Assembly (NCBI RefSeq): GCF_052045245.1
Contig: NZ_JBQEON010000017.1
Span: forward strand, 62,001-126,000
Source of the DNA: Burkholderia sp052045245
GTDB taxonomy: Bacteria > Pseudomonadota > Gammaproteobacteria > Burkholderiales > Burkholderiaceae
DNA: 64,000 nucleotides
Direction of reading: 5' to 3'
How positions within the stretch are numbered: position 1 is the first letter of the stretch; each line of letters starts with the position of its first letter. The notes below the pieces were generated by a model, which had not been told where the DNA came from, did not search any database, and worked only from the letters and a program-made list of their open reading frames with translations. Positions 17,743 to 25,644 of the stretch are shown one piece after another. The position numbers and the translations under genes were made by a program.

Positions 17743-18051
17743 TTACGCCGACCCGTAACCGGATTCGCTCTTCTTCGCTAGCGCAGCGAGCAGGACATTG
17801 GTCTGTTCGAGCAACGTTGTGTGATATATGCCGGGAACGGCGACGTCGTCCGTACATGCCATCGCGTCTTCGATTCCCTGGCGGAACAGCGGATCAATCT
17901 GTCTGCACTGTGCGGCCGTGAGCTGTGGCAGCACGGCGTCAACGAACTTGCACAGCACCACCGTGCGGGCACCGATGCGCGAAATCGCCTTGCCGTTTTC
18001 TTCGGCCAGGTTTGCCCATGCCTCGAGCTTCTTCGCAGCCATTGTTTCCAT
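17743..18051 (-). CDS. MCP-linked small protein, copy B (unknown family)
   Basis: The product has 102 residues when started at METMAAKKLEAW, whose ATG overlaps the MCP3 stop as TGATG. It is homologous to the protein at 9241 over nearly its whole length; shared features include AxSRxGA, FVxAxLxQL, RxGxExxMA, DDVAxP and NxLLAAL. Predicted helical, soluble, with two or three cysteines not shared with copy A. It lies between a chemoreceptor and a GGDEF/EAL enzyme (3-nt gap). Function is unknown. The fixed position suggests an adaptor or modulator acting between receptor and output. Confidence 0.8.
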   Translation of the reverse strand: METMAAKKLEAWANLAEENGKAISRIGARTVVLCKFVDAVLPQLTAAQCRQIDPLFRQGIEDAMACTDDVAVPGIYHTTLLEQTNVLLAALAKKSESGYGSA

Positions 18052-19790
18052 CAGAAGGTCCCCCACGTTTGCCCTGCCGCACCGTCAGAGGGCACCGTCG
18101 CATTACCCGCTGCACCAAGGGTCAATCGGACCGCGGCCTTCCCTTTGGTACGGGTTGCCGACACGCCCAGTGCCGATATACCTCGCCGATGCTGCGCAGT
18201 GGCCGCTTGCGACGTCGACAGGCCGGTATCGGCCAGCCTGAACACCGATACGGCACCGCTCAGACTTTGCGCCTGCTCCTGGAGCGACTGCGCCGCAGCG
18301 GCGGCCTGTTCGACGAGTGCTGCGTTCTGTTGTGTTACCTCGTCCATCTGCATGACCGCCTGGTTGACCTGCTCGATGCCCCGGCTCTGTTCTTCCGATG
18401 CAGCCGCGATTTCCCCGACGATGTCGGAGACCTGCTTGATCGCCTGCTTCACCTCGCCCATGGTGGCGCCCACTTCCGTCGCCTGCCTGGCGCCGTCCTC
18501 AATCATCGCCACCGATGAGCCGATCAGTTCCTTGATTTCCTTCGCCGCAGCGGCGGAGCGCTGCGCGAGGCCGCGCACCTCGCTCGCGACCACGGCAAAG
18601 CCCCGCCCCTGTTCACCGGCACGGGCCGCCTCTACCGCAGCGTTCAATGCCAGGATGTTGGTCTGGAACGCGATGCCCTCGATGGTGCCCGTGATTTCCG
18701 AGATCTTCGTCGAACTGCCGCTGATCCTTCCGATCGTTCCGACCATGCCCTGCACGGCCTCGTTGCCGGCGTCGGCCATGTCCGTGGCGCGTGTTGCCAG
18801 CGTATTGGCCTGTCGCGCGTTGTCGGCGTTCTGCTTCACCGTCTCGGTCAACTGCGTCATGCTCGATGCAGTCTCTTCGAGCGATGCCGCCTGTTCTTCA
18901 GTGCGCGACGACAGGTCCGTGTTGCCGCTCGCGATTTCCTGCGAAGCCACCGTCACGGACTCCGTTGTGCCACGAATACCCGACACAACGTCCGCCAGAT
19001 TCTCATTCATGGCTTTCAGCGATTGGAGCAACTGACCGATTTCGTCCCGCCGGTTGGTCTCAACGCGTGAGGTCAGATCCCGCGCAGCAACTGTTTCCGA
19101 GATCCGGACGGCTTCGCCGATCGGCACGGTAATGCTGCGTGTCGCGAGCCAGGCGACGACTACCCCGGTCGCGATGCCGATACCGCTCAAGGCCAGCAGC
19201 CACGCAACGCTACGGGTGTAGGCATTGTGAGCCTTGGCTGCTGCGGCATTGCTCGCGTTGATTTCGTAATCCCGAAACTGCGTCATCAGCGCTACCCAGC
19301 GGTCCAGCGCCGGAACCGTCTCGCTCATCATGACTTCGGGCCCACGCGGGTCGTTGTGAAGTCCGAGCGTCGCCGCCTTCTCCACCAACGGCAGCGCGTC
19401 GTCGCGAACGACCTTCAGCTGCTTCAGGAAGTTGCGCTCTTCGTCGGTCTTGCCCGGGTCCTCACTGAAGACGTCGTTGAGCTTCTTCTCAAAGTCGTTA
19501 TAGCGCGCAAGTCTCTGGTCGAAAGCCTGCTTCTCTGCCGTCATGCGCGGAACATCGTTGAGAATGATGAGGTTGCGCATGGCAATGGCCGCGCCCTGCG
19601 CACTGCCGAGCGCCTGCGAGATGAGATGGTTTTCGTTGCCACTGAAATCGATGGCACTGGTGATGGCGTTGTCGAGCGTGTTGAGGCGCGCTACCCCGAT
19701 GAGCGCCACACCGGACAAAAGTACGAGCACCATGCCGAAGGCCAGGCCGAGCCGGGTGCCGATCTTCATGTTCGAGAAATACGTTTTCAT
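18051..19790 (-). CDS. Methyl-accepting chemotaxis protein (MCP3)
   Basis: This chemoreceptor has about 579 residues when started at MKTYFSNMKIGTRLG; an upstream in-frame extension looks non-coding. It has a membrane helix at about 14-35, a four-helix-bundle periplasmic domain of about 150 residues, a second helix near 190-210, HAMP, and an MCP signalling domain with the usual tip. The C-terminus is TWGTF, a weakened version of the WETF pentapeptide, with Gly in place of the conserved Glu. It is the first gene of a three-gene operon with the small protein and the GGDEF/EAL enzyme. Confidence 0.92.
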   Translation of the reverse strand: MKTYFSNMKIGTRLGLAFGMVLVLLSGVALIGVARLNTLDNAITSAIDFSGNENHLISQALGSAQGAAIAMRNLIILNDVPRMTAEKQAFDQRLARYNDFEKKLNDVFSEDPGKTDEERNFLKQLKVVRDDALPLVEKAATLGLHNDPRGPEVMMSETVPALDRWVALMTQFRDYEINASNAAAAKAHNAYTRSVAWLLALSGIGIATGVVVAWLATRSITVPIGEAVRISETVAARDLTSRVETNRRDEIGQLLQSLKAMNENLADVVSGIRGTTESVTVASQEIASGNTDLSSRTEEQAASLEETASSMTQLTETVKQNADNARQANTLATRATDMADAGNEAVQGMVGTIGRISGSSTKISEITGTIEGIAFQTNILALNAAVEAARAGEQGRGFAVVASEVRGLAQRSAAAAKEIKELIGSSVAMIEDGARQATEVGATMGEVKQAIKQVSDIVGEIAAASEEQSRGIEQVNQAVMQMDEVTQQNAALVEQAAAAAQSLQEQAQSLSGAVSVFRLADTGLSTSQAATAQHRRGISALGVSATRTKGKAAVRLTLGAAGNATVPSDGAAGQTWGTF

Positions 19791-20230
19791 GCCGAAAGCT
19801 TTTTCAATATCAATACATAGGGACATTGCCAGCACTGGAACCCAGTGGCATGACATGGTCCGACGAAGAAATGCCTGGTATGCCGACAAAGATGGGCCGA
19901 CGTCAGAGCAAATCCAGGAAACTGCAGTCGTGTGGGCATCTCGGCTGAGGGAGACGCGTTAACCGGCAATCAGGTGCGCGCGGCCGGTGGGTAGTCCGAA
20001 ATTCCTGGAATGCCTGGAGCATTGGCCCGGAGGCCACCGCAGGCAGGATGAAGAAGAGGGACCACGGACCGCCTCGAGCGTGCGCGACACGCCTGCGAGA
20101 TCGTGTACAAATCGAGGAGAAGGGCTGACTTGAGGCCTGCGGTATACACGACACGGGTCGAATTCGAGTGTTGGCGGTTGCTCCGCTCAATAGGTGGAAC
20201 TGGTCTCGGCTCGACAACCAAGGTCGTGGC

Positions 20231-20272
20231 CGCACGAGGCTTGCTTGCTTGCGTGCGCAAGATTTTTTCCAC
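20231..20272 (-). repeat. Diverged repeat, copy 1
   Basis: On the minus strand it reads GTGGAAAAAATCTTGCGCAC and onward, matching 22736-22773 (GTGGAAAAACTCTTGCGCAA) over about 40 bp. Translated, both give VEK-[IL]-LR-[TK]-Q-[AT]-S. The two copies are probably remnants of a duplicated gene; no intact copy is in the window. Confidence 0.5.
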
Positions 20273-20346
20273 GTCTCGGCCTCTCGATCACGTGCTGTAA
20301 AAATCTTGTAAACGGCCGTATTCCAAAAAAACTGAAGTGCCAGCCA

Positions 20347-20368
20347 TGTAGGCATTTCCTGAAATTTG
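20347..20368 (+). promoter_or_regulatory. Shared motif, copy d (upstream of MCP3 operon)
   Basis: The core reads TGTAGGCATTTCCTGAAATT. The 15 preceding bases resemble those before copy a. Confidence 0.6.
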
Positions 20369-20498
20369 GCTAAGGATTCGCGTGGTCGTGCAACAGCGTG
20401 TTACGAAGGACTACATCCCATACCCGGAATGCGCTCCGCACGCAGGAGAAAAAATCATGCCGGTCCGACATATTCAGGCACGCCATGGCGACACGTGA

Positions 20499-22445
20499 TT
20501 ACGCCGCTGTCGGCCCCGTAAGCCCAGGCGACAGATCGGCCATCGCTACACGGTTGCGACCTTCCTGCTTCGCGCGATAAAGCGCGCGGTCGGCCTGAAG
20601 TAAAAGGCCCTCCGGATCCTTCAGATCTCCGGGTGCGGCGACTGCCATGCCAATGCTTAGCGTGACATGCCTGAACGGCGAAAGCGCGTGCTCAATTGCG
20701 GCCTCTTCCATGGCGGCGCAGAGTGCCTGACCGATCGCGAGCGCGTCATCACCTTCGGAAATCTGTGCAAGGATCGCAAACTCTTCGCCGCCATAGCGCG
20801 CGACCACGTCGTGTTCGCGCCGGATGTTCTTCGCCAATATCCCGGCGACCCGGTGCAAACAGGCATCGCCGGCCGGATGCCCATACCGGTCGTTGTAGTG
20901 CTTGAACCAGTCGACGTCGATCATCGCGAGCATCAGCAGCCCGCCGGCTCGCTCGAGGCGCGCGAGACCGCTCGCTAGCGCCTGGTCAAAACGGCGCCGG
21001 TTGCCCACGCCCGTCATCTCGTCGGTCATGCTGACCTCGAGCAGCTTCCTGTTAAGCTGCTCGAGTTCGGACGTACGGGCCGACACTCTCTCTTCGAGCG
21101 CGTCCCGCGTGTCCCGGACGCGCGCAGCCATATTCGCAAAATCCCGCGATAGTGCGGCAATCTCGTCGTTCGACCGTGTCGGCAGCTCGTCGCCGTCGAA
21201 GTCGACGCCGCGATGACCGATCCGTTCCGTGGCACGCATCAGGCGCTTCAGCGGCTCCACCACCTGCTTCTGCAGGACCGAGCGCAGAATGAAGATCTCG
21301 ACGAGCAGCGTGAGAACCCCTACCGCAACCACAATGCCGAGATTGGTGAGGATCGCTGACCTCAACAGCGACTTCGGGTAGTGGACGGCAAGTATCCACG
21401 GTGTCTCAGGAATGCGGCCGACAGCTACGATCTCGTTATCGCTTTCGACAAGCGCCACGGCGCCGCCTGCGAGCCGCCGGCTCGCATCGAGCAACGGCCG
21501 GTAACCGGCCAGCCTGAGCGACGTGATGGAAGCGTGTCCTTCACTGCGCGTAATGGCAGCGGAATAGTTGCCGTCGAAGATGAGCGTGCCGTCGGTGTCC
21601 CCAGCAAAGATCGTGCTGCGCGCACCCGGCAACACCGGCTTTGCCGTTCGTTTCATCAGTCCGTCGAGCAACAGGTCGACGCAGGCCATAATGCGGTGCC
21701 GGCCGGCAGCATCGGCCGCATCTGGCGTGGCAATCGTGGTCATCCAGGCGGCATTCGACGGGTCCCAGTAGATGCGCGTAAAAATCGCCTCGCTACGTGT
21801 TTCGGTGAACCCCCGCGAGTAGAACTCGTATGTCTCGAGTCGCAGCGCATCGGGCCCATCGTATCTGAAGACCTTTGCGATGTCCGCGGCCTGATAGATC
21901 GGAAAGCCTTTCTCCGGCACAACCCCATAGAAATTGAAAAGCCGTCCCTTCGTCGCGGAGCCATACTGGTAGGAAAGCAGAAACGAGAGCGCGAAACGCG
22001 CCTTTACATCGTCATCCGGCGGCACGTCGGGCGCATAAGTCGCGGACATGCCGGGAAAACGTCGGCCGTCGGGCAGCGGGCCGCCTTCGAAGAGACCTGG
22101 GCGCTGCGTATAGGAGCCGTCCGGATGTCGGTAGAAGAGCGTTTCGAAATCCCGCACCAGCGACCGCCTCGCTTCGGGTATCGAGTCGATCCGATGGAAT
22201 TCGGAAAGGAAATTCCTTTCCAGATCCTTGACCTCCCGAAAGGGCAACGCCTCACGCTGCAAGGCCTGCTCTGCCGAAAGTGAAAGTTGGGTGCGTACAG
22301 CTTGCTCGAGCGAAGCATGATTGACGCGATACGACACCGCTCCCGCCAGGAAGCAAACAAGTGCGATGCGCATACCGGCCAGACGCAGCACACGGGACGC
22401 AAGGGAGCGATGACGTGTGCTACGCATGGCAGCGTTCCCGATCAT
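20499..22445 (-). CDS. Membrane diguanylate cyclase (GGDEF)
   Basis: This c-di-GMP synthase has about 648 residues when started at MIGNAAMRS; MRSTRHRSL six codons later (22427) is equally possible. A membrane helix lies near the N-terminus (LAGMRIALVCFLAGAVS). A large periplasmic sensor domain of about 330 residues follows, then a second helix (TNLGIVVAVGVLTLLVE), HAMP, a short coiled coil (ERVSARTSELEQLNRKLLE) and a GGDEF domain with active-site YGGEEF. No EAL domain is present. It is a candidate source of the c-di-GMP that would activate the glycosyltransferase at 25645. Shared motif e lies about 460 bp upstream. Confidence 0.9.
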   Translation of the reverse strand: MIGNAAMRSTRHRSLASRVLRLAGMRIALVCFLAGAVSYRVNHASLEQAVRTQLSLSAEQALQREALPFREVKDLERNFLSEFHRIDSIPEARRSLVRDFETLFYRHPDGSYTQRPGLFEGGPLPDGRRFPGMSATYAPDVPPDDDVKARFALSFLLSYQYGSATKGRLFNFYGVVPEKGFPIYQAADIAKVFRYDGPDALRLETYEFYSRGFTETRSEAIFTRIYWDPSNAAWMTTIATPDAADAAGRHRIMACVDLLLDGLMKRTAKPVLPGARSTIFAGDTDGTLIFDGNYSAAITRSEGHASITSLRLAGYRPLLDASRRLAGGAVALVESDNEIVAVGRIPETPWILAVHYPKSLLRSAILTNLGIVVAVGVLTLLVEIFILRSVLQKQVVEPLKRLMRATERIGHRGVDFDGDELPTRSNDEIAALSRDFANMAARVRDTRDALEERVSARTSELEQLNRKLLEVSMTDEMTGVGNRRRFDQALASGLARLERAGGLLMLAMIDVDWFKHYNDRYGHPAGDACLHRVAGILAKNIRREHDVVARYGGEEFAILAQISEGDDALAIGQALCAAMEEAAIEHALSPFRHVTLSIGMAVAAPGDLKDPEGLLLQADRALYRAKQEGRNRVAMADLSPGLTGPTAA

Positions 22446-22735
22446 GTCCTTGGCGCGCTGGCTGGAACGTCTTGGGATGCCGGGTCTCCGCACGCGGGAG
22501 CTCTGCCGCGTGCGAGTTGAAATATCCGGGTTGCGTGGTCATGCCGTGCTTCGGCGACCGCGTGCCGCTGCCCCGAACGTCCCCAGTAGCGTCGGCCGGC
22601 GAACGTCGGCTTTCCGAGCGCGCCACGCAGTCTGCGCAGCGCCGGTCCGACCGGACGCCTTGCGTGTCACACCGTTGCGAACCCATGGTCGTGTCTGTCT
22701 TGCGGTGCCATATCCCATGTCGTCCAAGCACGCTT

Positions 22736-22773
22736 CGCACGAAGCTTGTTTGCTTGCGCAAGAGTTTTTCCAC
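22736..22773 (-). repeat. Diverged repeat, copy 2
   Basis: This is the partner of the repeat at 20231-20272. The minus strand translates to VEKLLRKQTSFVR. Confidence 0.5.
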
Positions 22774-22907
22774 CACCGGCCCGCCAAGCGTTTTCATTTG
22801 AGAGAATTTCGCGGCCACGCGGGCCATTGACTCCATACCCATGGCCATTGCAAACCGCAATCAAGGCTATTACGGCACACAAGGCGTGCGACTGGAGGGC
22901 GAAATTG

Positions 22908-22929
22908 TGTAAGGACTATCTGAAATTGG
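22908..22929 (+). promoter_or_regulatory. Shared motif, copy e (upstream of diguanylate cyclase)
   Basis: The core reads TGTAAGGACTATCTGAAATT, closest to copy a. The gene it precedes is on the opposite strand. Confidence 0.6.
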
Positions 22930-23359
22930 CGTAAGGGAACCCCGCGGCTCCCGCTCTCATCTCGAACGACGCGTACGCGGCGCCGACCGTTCCAGCTAAC
23001 GACAGTCGGAATGCTGTTCAAGGCATTCGGGAACGGGGAGTGCGTCAATTCGTTAATTCCGCCGCGGTGGACAACCGAACGCAATCGGCTTTACCCGCAG
23101 GGAAAAACCGCAGTCGAAGTTCTTTCGAGCCCCTCAAGCAATGCTGCGGCCTCATAAACCGGTGTCGTCTATTGATTCGCCCGTCACCAACCGGATCTTC
23201 ACGCTCGACCGACCGTTGACCACAATGCGTGCCTCTCCACGTTATGGACGCTGTCGTCGAAATCCAATGGCACGCATGGTTGGTGGAAATTTGATATTCG
23301 GTATTGATTTTGCGGGAAAACGTTTGCGGTTCATTTACCAACAAACCCCCGTGCTTATT

Positions 23360-23381
23360 TGTAGGGATATCCTGATATTTA
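23360..23381 (+). promoter_or_regulatory. Shared motif, copy f (upstream of exopolysaccharide operon)
   Basis: The core reads TGTAGGGATATCCTGATATT, the most palindromic copy (AGGGATATCCT). A weaker related string, TGTCAGGACAATTCAGGAAA, starts 35 bp further on at 23395. It lies about 270 bp before the BcsB-like gene. Confidence 0.6.
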
Positions 23382-23632
23382 ATTAGGAATAATCTGTCAG
23401 GACAATTCAGGAAAGCAGAATTTCACTATTTTTGATAGTTAGATGTCCGACCAGTTGATATGATTCGGCCGGCCGCATGATGCGCGGGTGTTGGCACACC
23501 CGGGCGTAATGGAAGGCTTGAGAAAAATTCCGGCAGGCATCCCGGCAATTTCCGGTATCAAAGAGCGCGACTCGATTCGCGCCGAACATATTTCAACAAC
23601 TCGAATTGGTTTAGAAGTCACGGGGTTACTTG

Positions 23633-25642
23633 ATGAAGACCATTAGCCGCCTGGCGGCGGCCGCGCTATGCGTAGCCGCCGTCTTCCCCACGCCGGGTTA
23701 TTCGCAGGTCCACAGCAGTACTCAACCTGCTCGACACAATTCCGTCATCAAGCGCAACATCACTATTGCCGAGCTTGGATTTGACGAAGGTGCTCAATTC
23801 GGATCGCTCGGCGGGGGGAAGACGTTCTTCTTTCCGGTGCCTCGCGCGGCCCACGTCGCGAGCGGTACGCTCAAGTTCGCGTATGACGAAGCGGCGCCTT
23901 TCGACGGCCGCCGCAGCATGCTGGTCACGATAGGCGAGCGCACGGTCATTTCTCGCGCGCTGCCTGTCGGGCACGACCGTCAGGTCATCGACGTGCCGCT
24001 CGTTCCGGGAGATTTTGCGGGAGACTTCGTCAAGGTCACGATCCGTTATTCAGGCGTGTTGACGAATGACCGCTGCATCGACCTCCGGCTCGTGAATGAC
24101 CGCTTCAGTGTCCTGCCGGAGACCACGCTTGCGCTGGACGTCCCCGCCGACAGGCTCGACGGAGTCTCCGCTGCCATCACGCTGATGCCACCTAAAATAG
24201 GCGTCGGCATTCCCGAGCGCAAGCTGACGGAACAGGAAATGGCCGCAGCGATTGCGGTGGTCAGGCTGTTCAAGGCCCGCGGCCATGAGGTCGAACTGGT
24301 GCCGCTTGCCCAACTGCTGGCCAAGCCCGGCGAAGCCAATCCGGCTTGGCAACGCGGCGATGTGATCATCGCCTCGCCATCGGATCTGGGCGCCACGCTC
24401 GCGGCAGCCGCTTCGGCTACCCCTTCGACGGCCATGTCCAGCGTCGTCCCGCTCGTCGACGGCCCCGGCCTGCTGCTGACAGGCAGCGATCCGCAACGGG
24501 CGGTGAACTTCCTCGGCTCGGACTGGCGCGATGCCGCCACGGGCCGCATGATCCGGGTCGGCGCGATTCAACCACGCGAGCGGCCGCGCGATCGCCTGAC
24601 GTTCGACCAGCTCGGCATCGCCACGCCCATCTCCGATACCCCGGGCGAAGCAGTCTGGATCGCCGACTTCCGCGCCACCGATCTCCCGGCCGGTCGCTGG
24701 CCCACTGCGCTCGATCTCGACATCGGCGTCGGCACCGACGGCAGCGAAGTGCCAGCCGTCGCCAACGTGTTTCTCAACGGCCGCTTCCTCGCAGGCACCA
24801 CGGCGTCGAAAGACGGCATCACGCGCCTGCACGCGTTCATTCCGCACGGTCTCGTGAGCCTCGACAACCAGGTGCGCGTCGTCATGCAGCGTCAGCCGCG
24901 CGCGGGCGACTGCACCTACCTGCCGGCGAACTTTCCCGCGCAGCTGCTGGGCTCGAGTGCGCTCGAGCTCGGCGAGGCCGAAACGCCCGCCCACGATTTC
25001 TACGCGCTGGCGCCGCACGCACGCAACCAGTTGACCGTCTTCGTGCGCGACAGCCTGAACGGCGCCGATCAGCGCACCGCCCTGCAGGTCGTCGCGGCGG
25101 CGGCCGCCGGTCTCGCTCCCGCCGACACGCCCGTCGTCGTCAAGCGCAGCCAGGGCGACAGCATTTCGGCCCCGGACTCGGCATTCATCGCATGGGGCGA
25201 TTTCCGCTTCGACGACAGCGCCGTGCCGGTGCGCATCGACCGCGGCAACGTGCTCGTGCGCACCCGCTCCGGCACGCCGCTTTTCAACCTGAACGACGCG
25301 CGCAACACGCTGATCGCCCAGCTCGTCACGCTGAAAAACGCGCCCCCGGGGCTGTGGCTGCGCAGCTCGGGCGCCGACGGCGCGGTCCCCGCGCCGCGAA
25401 CCGTCGCGCTGGACCGCGGCAATGTCGCGTTCATCGGCCCCGCGGGCGTCACGCTGGCGCTGTCGACCGAGCGCGACAAGCTCACCGAAGTGACTTACCC
25501 CGATGCGACCACCTGGCAAGTCCTCGGGCGCCGCTACGGCAGCTGGCTGCTGCTGGCCGTATGGCTCGCGATCACGATCGCGGTGCTGGTCGCGCTGCAG
25601 CGCGTCTATAGCCGCCAGCGGCGCGAACGCAAGGAGCCGTGA
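23633..25642 (+). CDS. BcsB-like periplasmic subunit of a polysaccharide synthase
   Basis: The protein has about 669 residues. A signal peptide ends near PGYSQ, then a large periplasmic region of the BcsB type (carbohydrate-binding jelly-rolls and flavodoxin-like domains), and a single C-terminal membrane helix (SWLLLAVWLAITIAVLVAL) with a short basic cytoplasmic tail. BcsB proteins hold the growing chain as it leaves the synthase. The ATG at 23633 follows a TTG in frame. It overlaps the next gene's region by a tight junction, and the glycosyltransferase follows after 2 nt. No cellulose-specific genes (bcsZ, bcsC) are present, so the product need not be cellulose. Confidence 0.87.
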   Translation: MKTISRLAAAALCVAAVFPTPGYSQVHSSTQPARHNSVIKRNITIAELGFDEGAQFGSLGGGKTFFFPVPRAAHVASGTLKFAYDEAAPFDGRRSMLVTIGERTVISRALPVGHDRQVIDVPLVPGDFAGDFVKVTIRYSGVLTNDRCIDLRLVNDRFSVLPETTLALDVPADRLDGVSAAITLMPPKIGVGIPERKLTEQEMAAAIAVVRLFKARGHEVELVPLAQLLAKPGEANPAWQRGDVIIASPSDLGATLAAAASATPSTAMSSVVPLVDGPGLLLTGSDPQRAVNFLGSDWRDAATGRMIRVGAIQPRERPRDRLTFDQLGIATPISDTPGEAVWIADFRATDLPAGRWPTALDLDIGVGTDGSEVPAVANVFLNGRFLAGTTASKDGITRLHAFIPHGLVSLDNQVRVVMQRQPRAGDCTYLPANFPAQLLGSSALELGEAETPAHDFYALAPHARNQLTVFVRDSLNGADQRTALQVVAAAAAGLAPADTPVVVKRSQGDSISAPDSAFIAWGDFRFDDSAVPVRIDRGNVLVRTRSGTPLFNLNDARNTLIAQLVTLKNAPPGLWLRSSGADGAVPAPRTVALDRGNVAFIGPAGVTLALSTERDKLTEVTYPDATTWQVLGRRYGSWLLLAVWLAITIAVLVALQRVYSRQRRERKEP

Positions 25643-25644
25643 CG

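Larger units (their letters stand above)
19791..20498. other. Intergenic region upstream of MCP3
   Basis: No supported gene. It holds shared motif d (20347-20368) and one half of a diverged repeat (20231-20272). A weaker motif-like string, TCCGAAATTCCTGGAAT, occurs near 19995. Confidence 0.5.
22446..23632. other. Long intergenic region before the exopolysaccharide operon
   Basis: No supported gene in about 1.2 kb. It contains the second diverged repeat (22736-22773), shared motifs e (22908) and f (23360), and an AT-rich stretch from about 23280 to 23600 that probably holds the promoter and a long leader for the operon starting at 23633. A minus-strand frame beginning MESMARVAAKFSQMKTLGG (about 22834) could be a gene relic, but it has no recognisable homologue. 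Confidence 0.5.

Noticed and set aside
9241..18051. The MCP-linked small proteins as phasins or HPt domains
   Set aside because: They are of similar size and helical, but I see no HPt phospho-acceptor motif and no phasin signature, and the two alignable copies do not share a conserved His in the right context.
19991..20012. GTCCGAAATTCCTGGAATGC as a seventh full copy of the shared motif
   Set aside because: It keeps only the centre and lacks the leading TGTA and the CTGAAA end. It is mentioned as a weak relative only.
22420..22860. Minus-strand ORF beginning MRFAMAMGMESMARV
   Set aside because: Only about 40 residues near the start look protein-like, the rest is Arg/Thr-rich filler, and it overlaps the start of the diguanylate cyclase region. 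No homologue recognised.
4655..23381. The six-copy motif as a sigma-28 (flagellar) or sigma-54 promoter
   Set aside because: It has neither the TAAA/GCCGATAA pair of sigma-28 nor TGGCAC-N5-TTGC of sigma-54. Its distance to starts varies from about 90 to 560 bp, which fits an upstream regulator site better.
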